From: Hyphomicrobiales bacterium
GTDB lineage: Bacteria > Pseudomonadota > Alphaproteobacteria > Rhizobiales > Devosiaceae
Length of the DNA stretch: 64,000 nucleotides
Reading direction: 5' to 3'
Assembly: GCA_900470445.1 (NCBI GenBank)
Contig: UCAU01000006.1
Coordinates: forward strand, 93,224 to 157,223
A program made the translations under genes and the position numbers. The notes below the pieces were generated by a model, which saw nothing but the letters and a program-made list of their open reading frames with translations, searched no databases and was not told where the DNA came from. How positions within the stretch are numbered: the stretch's first letter is position 1; every line of letters begins with the position of its first letter. Shown here piece after piece: positions 26,180 through 33,202 of this stretch.

Positions 26180-26329
26180 TCAGCCGCTGATGAAGCCGAA
26201 GGCGATGGCGAGCGCGAAGACAAAGGTCAGGCTCGTGCCGGCCAGCACCATCAGTTCGGCAGCCTTTCTGCGCATGACAATGCGGGGATTGATCGCGATG
26301 CGCGATTTGCCGGTTTCGATCACGGTCAT
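26180..26329 (-). CDS. Small hypothetical membrane protein (49 aa)
   Basis: A short gene with a strong ribosome site (GAGGTGA, 4 nt before the ATG at 26329). The product begins MTVIETGKSRIAINPRIVMR, has a basic patch RRK, and then one hydrophobic helix (AELMVLAGTSLTFVFALAIA) ending FGFISG. A single-pass membrane protein with the N-terminus inside is predicted. It is 22 nt ahead of the SsuD-like gene and in the same direction, so it is the first gene of that operon. I do not recognise the family. A role as a transporter or monooxygenase accessory factor is only a guess. Confidence 0.72.
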   Translation of the reverse strand: MTVIETGKSRIAINPRIVMRRKAAELMVLAGTSLTFVFALAIAFGFISG

Positions 26330-26687
26330 GGTTCACCTCGTGTGCGGGGTTTAAGTCTATTCAATTGATAGAGATTGTCGATTGCGTTTTCGGACGCCGT
26401 CGCGGAGCGGCATTTCGGCGCTCCGCCAGGACGCAGAAAATCTTTCGCTAAAACGGCGCGTGGTGCCTCGGGTCGCCAACCCGCCCCGGCACGCCTCGCC
26501 GCCATATTATTCTCCCCAGGTGCCGCGTCGCACCCGCGCTTTTTCTCCGGCGTGGAAACGGCAGCAATCCAGTATCTCGATTAAATTACTAGAGATTATA
26601 TGCTTTAAGCCGCCTCCCCGATTTGGGTGGCCAAGATCATCTGCGGCCCGTGCCTGAGCCAGGCCGCATCAACGGGGAATTCTTCTG
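26330..26687. promoter_or_regulatory. Divergent regulatory region with an 18-bp direct repeat
   Basis: This 358-bp gap separates the small-protein/SsuD operon (minus) from the binding-protein operon (plus). ATTCAATTGATAGAGATT (26359-26376) and ATTAAATTACTAGAGATT (26580-26597) match at 15 of 18 positions. One is 30 nt upstream of the minus start and the other 91 nt upstream of the plus start. The first also lies in an inverted repeat TCTAT-N7-ATAGA. A GC hairpin (GCGGAGCG/CGCTCCGC) sits at 26402-26426. These look like paired sites for one regulator. No gene is seen here. Confidence 0.5.
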
Positions 26688-28304
26688 ATGTCGATCCGCA
26701 ACCCGCGCATATTGCCGCTCACTCGCCGCGCGTTCCTGCTGTCCACGGCCGCCATCGCGGCGGTCACTGCCTGGTCCGGGCCGTCCTTTGCACAGAGCGA
26801 GCCCGTGCAGGGCGGCAGCATCTCCATCAATATCGGCACCGAGCCTCCCGTGCTGGTGCTCATCGCCCACAGCGCCGGCGCCGCCTATTACATCAGCGGC
26901 AAGGCCACCGAGAGCCTTTTGACCTATGACGAGGATTTCAATCCGCAGCCGCTGCTGGCCACCGAATGGACCGTCGCCGAGGATGGCCTGCGCTATTGGT
27001 TCAAGCTGCGCGAGGGCGTGAAATGGCATGATGGCGAGGATTTCACCGCCGAGGACGTCGCTTTCTCAATCCTGGCGCTCAAGGAGCACCATCCCCGCGG
27101 CCGCGCCACCTTTGCCTCGGTCGAACAGGCCAATGTGCTGGCACCCAACGAGGTCGAGCTGATCCTTTCCAAGCCCGCGCCATTCCTGCTCAGCGCCTTT
27201 GCCAGCTTCGAAGCGCCGATCGTGCCCAAGCATCTCTATGAAGGCACCAATATTCCCGAGAACCCGCACAATGCGGCGCCGATCGGCACCGGACCCTATA
27301 AATTCGTCGAGTGGGTGCGCGGCAGCCATGCCCTGTTCACCCGTAACGAGAATTATTGGGGCGCCCCCAAGCCTCATCTTGACCAGATCATCTTCCGCTT
27401 CATTATCGATCCGGCCGCTGCCGTCGCCGCCATCGAAACCGGCGAGGTCCAGGTCTCGACCACCAATATTCCGCTGACCGATGTCGAGCGCCTCAAGGCC
27501 AATCCGAACCTGGTTGTCGATACTCGCCCCGCGCCTTATTCCCCCAGTATTGCCCGCGCCGAATTCAATCTCGAAAATCCCTATCTGGCCGATATCAAGG
27601 TGCGCCACGCCATTGCCCATGCGGTGGACAAGGACTTCATCGTCAACACCATCTATCTCGGCTACGCCACCCGCCTTGATGGCCCGGTCAGCCCTGATCT
27701 CACCCGCTTCTTCACGCCCGATCTGCCCAAATACGCGTTCGATCCGGCCAAGGCCGATGCCCTGCTCGACGAGGCCGGCTATCCCAAGGGCGCCGATGGC
27801 TGGCGCTTCAAGCTGTTCATCGACCCGACCCAGCCCTCGGGCCCGCCCAAGCAGACCGCCGAATATTTCGCCCAGGCCCTCGCCAAGGTCGGCATCCAGG
27901 TCGAGCTGCGCACGCAGGATTTCGCCACCTTCGTCAAGCGCGTGTTCACCGATCGCGATTTCGACATCGCCATCGAGGGTATGAGCAATCTTTATGATCC
28001 CACCGTGGGCATCCAGCGGCTTTACTGGTCCAAGAATTTTTAGCCCGGCGTACCCTTCACCAATGGCTCGAAATATTCCAACCCCGAAGTCGATCGCCTG
28101 CTCGAAGCGGCGGCCGTCGAGGTCGATCAGGCCAAGCGCGTCGAGCTGTTCAACCAGTTCCAGCGCATCGTGGTGGAAGATCTGCCCACGCTCGATATCG
28201 TCACGCCCGCCGTGCTCACCATCTACGACAAGCGCGTGCAGAACCTGAAGGTGGGCGTCGAGGACCTATGGAGCAACGGCGCCGACATCTGGCTGCAGCA
28301 ATGA
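26688..28304 (+). pseudogene. Peptide-type ABC substrate-binding protein interrupted by an amber codon
   Basis: A family 5 receptor with a twin-arginine leader (LTRRAFLLSTAAIAAVTAW). Its conserved parts are LLTYDEDFNPQPLLATEWTV, VKWHDGEDFTAEDVAFSI, GTGPYKFVEWVRGSHA and VRHAIAHAVDK. The frame stops at TAG 28041-28043, directly after YWSKNF, then continues in the same frame as PGVPFTNGS to a natural TGA at 28302-28304. The paralogue at 11049 has lysine at this place (NFKPGIPF), so one base change, AAG to TAG, explains the stop. The remaining 86 codons are well conserved. This is either a very recent nonsense mutation or a sequencing error; without readthrough the product lacks its C-terminal lobe end. 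Confidence 0.85.
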
Positions 28305-28321
28305 TCGGGGCGCGCTGAACC

Positions 28322-29551
28322 ATGACCTCCCTCCTCAAAGAACGCCCAATCCAACCCCGGCCCTCGCGTGAGGAATTGCTGTCGCGCGTGCCGGCATTGG
28401 TGGCCGAGATCGCCAAGGGCGCGGCCCAGCGCGATCTCGACCGGCAATTGCCATTCGAGGCTTTCCGGCTGTTCCGGGAGTCGGGGCTCAGCGCGCTGCG
28501 CGTTCCGGTCGCGCTGGGCGGGCCGGGCGGCTCGGTGGTCGACTATATCGAACTGATCGCCGCCATTGGTGCGGCCGATTCCAATGTCGCCCATGCCCTG
28601 CGCTCGCATTTCAACTATGTCGAGAACGTCGTCCTCAGCGCACCCACCCAGCGGGACGCCGGGGCCATCGAGCTGATCCTGGCCGGCAAGCTGTTTGCCG
28701 GCGCCCATACCGAGCAGGGCACGGCAAGGCCGGGAGAGGTTACCACTACCATTGTTCGCCAAGGCGACAGCTTCCGCCTCAATGGCCGCAAATGGTACGC
28801 CACTGGCACGGCCTTTGCCGATTTCGCCTCGTTCAGCGCGCTCGATGAAGGCGGACAGATTGTTGGTGTGCTGCTGCCGGTCGATCGTCCAGGCATTCAG
28901 ATTCTGGACGATTGGGACGGTATGGGCCAGCGTCTCACCGCCAGTGGTGGCGTCATCCTCGACAATGTCGAAGTCTTTCCGCACGAATTCGCTCGCCGTA
29001 GCCTCGAAAATCTCGTCGGTCGTCACTGCTCGACGCTCCGCCAGCTTCACTTGGCGGCCAGCGCCGGCGGCGCCGTGCGCAATGTGCTCGCCGATGGCCT
29101 GGATTATGTGCGCAAGCAGGCCCGTTCGGCCGCCCACAGCACGGCGGAAACCGCCCGCCAAGACCATTTCGTGCAACAGGTAATCGGCGAGATTGCCGCC
29201 AATTCCCTGGCTATCGATGCCCTGCTGGCCGAAGGCGCCCGCGCCCTCGATCACACGGTCGCGGCCTTCGCGACGAATGACGAGGCCCAGATCGAAGCGT
29301 CGCTGCTCGCCAGCGCGCTCACCACGGCACGGGTGCAGATCGTATTGGGCCAGCTCGGCCCCCGCACCGCCGAGCGCATGTTCGAACTGGGGGGCGGCTC
29401 GGTCACCTCGCGCAAGTACAATTTCGATCGCCACTGGCGCAATATCCGCACCGTGCTCAATCACAATCCGCTGCTGCACAAATCCCGCATCGTCGGCGAT
29501 TACCTGCTGAACGGCACGACGACCCACCTCAAGGAAGGCAAGGTCTTCTAG
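28322..29551 (+). CDS. DszC/SfnB-type acyl-CoA dehydrogenase-family monooxygenase
   Basis: A 409-residue flavoprotein related to the enzyme at 9677-10930. It carries VPVALGGPGGSVVDYIELIAAIGAADSNVAHALRSHFN-type helical domain segments, FRLNGRKWYATGTAFADF in the beta domain, ILDDWDGMGQRLTASGG and the C-terminal FDRHWRNIRTVLNHNP that marks the DszC/SfnB branch. It follows the interrupted binding-protein gene by 17 nt, so the two are probably one operon. It is predicted to use reduced flavin to oxygenate sulfur or nitrogen in an imported compound. Confidence 0.88.
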   Translation: MTSLLKERPIQPRPSREELLSRVPALVAEIAKGAAQRDLDRQLPFEAFRLFRESGLSALRVPVALGGPGGSVVDYIELIAAIGAADSNVAHALRSHFNYVENVVLSAPTQRDAGAIELILAGKLFAGAHTEQGTARPGEVTTTIVRQGDSFRLNGRKWYATGTAFADFASFSALDEGGQIVGVLLPVDRPGIQILDDWDGMGQRLTASGGVILDNVEVFPHEFARRSLENLVGRHCSTLRQLHLAASAGGAVRNVLADGLDYVRKQARSAAHSTAETARQDHFVQQVIGEIAANSLAIDALLAEGARALDHTVAAFATNDEAQIEASLLASALTTARVQIVLGQLGPRTAERMFELGGGSVTSRKYNFDRHWRNIRTVLNHNPLLHKSRIVGDYLLNGTTTHLKEGKVF

Positions 29552-29709
29552 CGCTCATACGGATCTGGCCAGGCCGGCATGTCTTTCGCAGGGGCTTCTC
29601 CCGAACTGAGGCGAGAAAAGTGCCGCCTGCACATTGCCGCCCGGCGCCTGCAACGCTATCTGGTGCGCGACACAAGCGGTCCCTCCGCGAACACAAGGCG
29701 CATTCCGGC

Positions 29710-30642
29710 ATGATTCCAGATTTCCTCGTCACCCATTCCGGTGGCTTCCATGCCGATGAATTGCTGTCCAGCGTCATCCTGACCCGGCTTTTTCCGCAGG
29801 CGCGGCTGATCCGCAGCCGGGCGCCGGAGTGGATCACGGCCGGAGCCGATCGCGTCATTTATGATGTTGGCGGCGCCTATGATGCAGCGGCGCAGATATT
29901 CGATCACCATCAGCGCGGCGCTCCGCTACGCGAGGATGGTCAGCCCTATTCCTCGTTTGGCCTGATCTGGAAGCATTTCGGCCGCGATTATCTTGCCGCT
30001 TCAGGCCTTCCCGAGGCCCATATCGAAGTGGTGCATGCGGCGTTCGATGGCAGCTTTGTGCTGCCGATCGATCTGGTGGACAATGGTGCGTTGAGCCCAT
30101 CGGGGCCGCTGGCGGGGCTAACCTTGCCGGCCTTGCTGGAAACCCTCAAACCGGTTTTTGACGAGACTGACCCCGAGGCCGAGGATCGCAGCTTCCACGC
30201 TGCCCTGGCCATTGCCCGCAGTTTCGTTGAAGCCAGAATAGCGCGGAGTGCCGCAAAGTTGCGGGCCGAGGCGTTGGTGGAGCAGGCCATCGAGACCGCG
30301 GGGCAGGGGCGTGTACTGGAACTGCCCATGGGCATGCCGTTCCGTCCTGCTATCGTGAAGGCCGGTGCCGATCACCTGCTATTCGTCGTGCATCCGCGCG
30401 ACAAGGATTGGTGCCTGACCACGATCCGGCAGGCCGATGAAGGCTTTGAGGTGCGGGCCGATCTGCCAGCCGCCTGGGCCGGCTTGACCAATGGCGATCT
30501 GGAGGCCGCCTGCGGCGTGGCGGGCGCGAGTTTCTGCCACAATGGCCGCTTCATCGCCGCCGCCAAGACCCGTGAAGCGGCTTTGGCCATGGCCGACATT
30601 GCGGTGCGGGAGGCGGGCGCTCTGGAAGCCCTCGCCAGTTGA
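29710..30642 (+). CDS. MYG1 family protein (DHH-like hydrolase)
   Basis: A 310-residue member of the MYG1/UPF0160 family, widespread in bacteria and eukaryotes. Metal-site motifs are THSGGFHADELLSS at residues 8-21, DVGGAYD near 56 and FDHHQRGAP near 67, resembling DHH phosphoesterases; eukaryotic MYG1 is described as a 3'-5' RNA exonuclease. The ATG at 29710 is chosen because homology begins at IPDFLVTHSGG. The 158-nt spacer upstream shows no clear promoter, and the gene looks like a stand-alone housekeeping gene beyond the organosulfur island. Confidence 0.88.
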   Translation: MIPDFLVTHSGGFHADELLSSVILTRLFPQARLIRSRAPEWITAGADRVIYDVGGAYDAAAQIFDHHQRGAPLREDGQPYSSFGLIWKHFGRDYLAASGLPEAHIEVVHAAFDGSFVLPIDLVDNGALSPSGPLAGLTLPALLETLKPVFDETDPEAEDRSFHAALAIARSFVEARIARSAAKLRAEALVEQAIETAGQGRVLELPMGMPFRPAIVKAGADHLLFVVHPRDKDWCLTTIRQADEGFEVRADLPAAWAGLTNGDLEAACGVAGASFCHNGRFIAAAKTREAALAMADIAVREAGALEALAS

Positions 30643-30658
30643 GGCAGAGGGCACATCG

Positions 30659-31489
30659 CTAGGTGCCGAGGAATTCCAGCGCCTTGTTCACGAATGCCTC
30701 GTGATACTGAAAAATCGCCGTGTGCCCGCCATCCGCGTAGAGAACCAGTTCGGCATTGGGAAAGCGTTTTGCCATATCGATCGAGTTGCTGGTGGGCACC
30801 ATCCGGTCCTGATCGCCATTCACCACGAGTACGGGTTGCGTCACGCGTGACAGGTCGGCAGGCCGCTCCCGTCCGAAGGCATGCACGGCCTTGAGCTGCC
30901 GGTAGAAGGCGCCAAGCGAGATGGCTTTGTCGCGATTGGCGGTCCGCTCCTTCAAGCGCTGCAGGAACGCGCTCGCCGCCTTCTTGCCATTGGGTGTCTG
31001 GGTAAAGAACAGGTAGTTCTTGGAATCCTTGAAGGTCAATGCGGCGCGGACCATGTCGAAAATGGTGATCTGGGTCACCTTGTCGATGCCGCTGCCGCCG
31101 GCTGGCCCGGTACCGGCCAGGATGATTTTGCGGACGAGCTGCGGCTCCAGCTGCACAATCTTCTGGGAGATGAAGCCGCCCAGCGAAAGCCCCAGCAGAT
31201 CGACCTGCGTGAAGCCGAGCGCCCGGATGAAGGCGATCGCGTCGCGGGCCATAGCCTCGATCGTATCGGGAACCTTGCCCTCCGATGCGCCGACCCCCCG
31301 ATTGTCGAAGGTGATGACATGGCGCTTTGCGGCGATGCCATCGACCACCCTTGGGTCCCAGTTATCCAGAATCGCCGTCAGATGGGTGAGAAAGATCACC
31401 GGCACGCCTGTCTTGGGTCCGAGCTCCCGATAAGCGAATACCGTGCCGCCGACATTGATCGTGCTGGTTGGGATGTCCTGATGCTTCAT
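30659..31489 (-). CDS. Alpha/beta hydrolase
   Basis: A 276-residue serine hydrolase of the alpha/beta fold. It has the oxyanion region VIFLTHLTAILDNWDPR, the nucleophile elbow GLSLGG near residues 100-105, a late acidic stretch VNGDQDRMVP and a terminal catalytic His in DGGHTAIFQYHE. It overlaps the TetR gene by 4 bp, so the pair is co-transcribed and probably autoregulated. It could be an esterase, haloperoxidase-like enzyme or lactonase. The substrate is unknown. Confidence 0.9.
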   Translation of the reverse strand: MKHQDIPTSTINVGGTVFAYRELGPKTGVPVIFLTHLTAILDNWDPRVVDGIAAKRHVITFDNRGVGASEGKVPDTIEAMARDAIAFIRALGFTQVDLLGLSLGGFISQKIVQLEPQLVRKIILAGTGPAGGSGIDKVTQITIFDMVRAALTFKDSKNYLFFTQTPNGKKAASAFLQRLKERTANRDKAISLGAFYRQLKAVHAFGRERPADLSRVTQPVLVVNGDQDRMVPTSNSIDMAKRFPNAELVLYADGGHTAIFQYHEAFVNKALEFLGT

Positions 31490-32085
31490 GACGATTTCTC
31501 CTTGGCCGGTTGGCTCTGATGGGGCACGAGCATTTGCTTTGCCGCCGCCGCACCAGCGACAAGAATGCGGTCCGAGAGTTCGGCCCCGTCCACGGCGCGC
31601 GACAGCTCAAGCGCACCGATCAGGGTCGCAAAAATGCCAAAGGCAACATCTTCGCGCTCGCTGGCATCGCCTGGAAGCTGTGCCGCAACGAGGCGGATGA
31701 GCTTCAGGACGTGCTCGGTATAAACCTGGCGTGTTTCGGCGGGCTCGCGCGCGATTTCCGGCAAGAGCGCAGCCGAAGCGCATCCTGTGCCCGGATTGTC
31801 GCGGTGCTCTGTCGATAGGTAAGCGTCGATGGCCAGTGGTAGCCCGCCGGCTTCCAGCAGGTCGCGTGTCTGGTCCGACTGACCCGTGAGCGCTGCCGCG
31901 AGGGTTTCGCGCACCAGCGCCGCCTTGGACGGGAAGTGGGGATAAAACGCGCCATTGGTCAGTCCTGCCGCGTTCATGATGCCGGCAAGCCCTGATGCAG
32001 CAATGCCGTCTGAGCGGAACTTCTCCGTCGCGACGTCCATGATCCGCTGGCGCGACGCGTCTTTTCGGCCCTTCTCGTAACGCAT
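31486..32085 (-). CDS. TetR family transcriptional regulator
   Basis: A 199-residue repressor-like protein. The N-terminal helix-turn-helix domain reads RQRIMDVATEKFRSDGIAASGLAGIMNAAGLTNGAFYPHFPSKAALV, the TetR signature, followed by a ligand-binding helical domain. The ATG at 32085 is preferred over a longer frame that runs into the divergent reductase gene; AAGGAG lies 6-7 nt upstream. It probably controls itself, the hydrolase and the divergent quinone oxidoreductase through the operator at 32124-32144. Confidence 0.92.
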   Translation of the reverse strand: MRYEKGRKDASRQRIMDVATEKFRSDGIAASGLAGIMNAAGLTNGAFYPHFPSKAALVRETLAAALTGQSDQTRDLLEAGGLPLAIDAYLSTEHRDNPGTGCASAALLPEIAREPAETRQVYTEHVLKLIRLVAAQLPGDASEREDVAFGIFATLIGALELSRAVDGAELSDRILVAGAAAAKQMLVPHQSQPAKEKSS

Positions 32086-32123
32086 GGGATCTCCTTGGAT
32101 CGACTGTTGCAATATGACCATAA

Positions 32124-32144
32124 TATTACTAAATGAACGTAATA
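32124..32144. promoter_or_regulatory. Candidate TetR operator
   Basis: Inverted repeat TATTAC (32124-32129) and GTAATA (32139-32144) with a 9-nt spacer. It lies in the 108-bp gap between the divergent tetR and oxidoreductase genes, 39 nt from the TetR start and 50 nt from the oxidoreductase start. Its size and symmetry suit a TetR dimer. It is in the AT-rich core where both promoters should be. Confidence 0.5.
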
Positions 32145-32193
32145 CAATAGCGGCGAACCCGATGGGCTCGTTACATTTCGGAAAGCCAGGAAA

Positions 32194-33195
32194 ATGAAAG
32201 CCTTCATCGTCGATCGCTATGCCAAGAATGCCCCCCTCCGGCTGGGCGATGTCCCAGAGCCGCAGGTCGGGCCGAATGACGTGCTGGTGCAGGTCCATGC
32301 CGCCAGTTTGAACCAGTTGGATTCCATGCTGAGAGACGGGGAATTCAAGCTCATCGTGCCCTATAAGCCGCCCTTCACCGCCGGCCATGACGTGGCCGGG
32401 GTGATCATCCGCATCGGCGCAAAGGTTAGGAATTTCGCCGTGGGTGATGAAGTCTATGCCCGGCCGCGCGATGGGCGGATCGGCACGTTTGCCGAATATA
32501 TCGCCATGGACGAGGCGGACGTGGCGCTAAAGCCAAAAAACCTCAGCATGGAAGAGGCCGCCTCCATTCCGCTGGTGGGGCTGACGGCCTGGCAGGCACT
32601 TGTCGAGCGGGCCGGCCTTCGCAAAGGGCAGAAGGTTTTCATTCAGGCCGGTTCAGGCGGCGTTGGCACCTTCGCCATTCAATTGGCAAAGCATCTGGGC
32701 GCAACAATTGCCACCACGACCAGCGCGGCCAATGCCGATCTGGTCAAAAGCCTCGGTGCCGACATCGTCGTCGATTATCGGAAGGACGACTTCGAGCAGG
32801 TCCTGTCGAGCTATGACGTCGTCCTCAACAGCCAGGATAGCAAGGCGCTCGAAAAGTCGCTGCGAGTACTGAAGCCTGGTGGCGTCGCAGTGTCGATCTC
32901 CGGCCCGCCCGATCCCGAATTCGCCCGCGAAAAAGACCTGAACCCGTTGCTGAAACTGGTCCTGCGCCTGCTCAGCGCCGGCATCCGGCGGCGAGCCAAG
33001 CGCGCCGGCCTCCGCTATTCGTTCCTGTTCATGGCCGGCAATGGCGCCCAACTGGCTGAAATCACGGCGCTCATCGAGGCCGGCACCATCCGCCCGGTGA
33101 TCGATCGCGTCTTCCCGTTCGAACAGACCAACGAGGCGCTGGCCTATATCGAACAGGGTCGTGCCAAGGGCAAGGTGGTCATCAAGATCAGGTAG
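32194..33195 (+). CDS. NADP-dependent zinc-less quinone oxidoreductase (MDR family)
   Basis: A 333-residue medium-chain dehydrogenase/reductase. It has the N-terminal GroES-like half (VLVQVHAASLNQLDSMLRDG; AGHDVAGVI), then the nucleotide-binding IQAGSGGVGTFAIQLAKHLGA near residues 150-170 and a final KVVIK. The catalytic zinc cysteine of alcohol dehydrogenases is absent, as in quinone oxidoreductases (QOR/YhdH-like). It is divergent from the TetR-hydrolase pair and likely shares its regulation. It might detoxify quinones or reactive aldehydes. Confidence 0.9.
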   Translation: MKAFIVDRYAKNAPLRLGDVPEPQVGPNDVLVQVHAASLNQLDSMLRDGEFKLIVPYKPPFTAGHDVAGVIIRIGAKVRNFAVGDEVYARPRDGRIGTFAEYIAMDEADVALKPKNLSMEEAASIPLVGLTAWQALVERAGLRKGQKVFIQAGSGGVGTFAIQLAKHLGATIATTTSAANADLVKSLGADIVVDYRKDDFEQVLSSYDVVLNSQDSKALEKSLRVLKPGGVAVSISGPPDPEFAREKDLNPLLKLVLRLLSAGIRRRAKRAGLRYSFLFMAGNGAQLAEITALIEAGTIRPVIDRVFPFEQTNEALAYIEQGRAKGKVVIKIR

Positions 33196-33202
33196 GCGCT
33201 GC

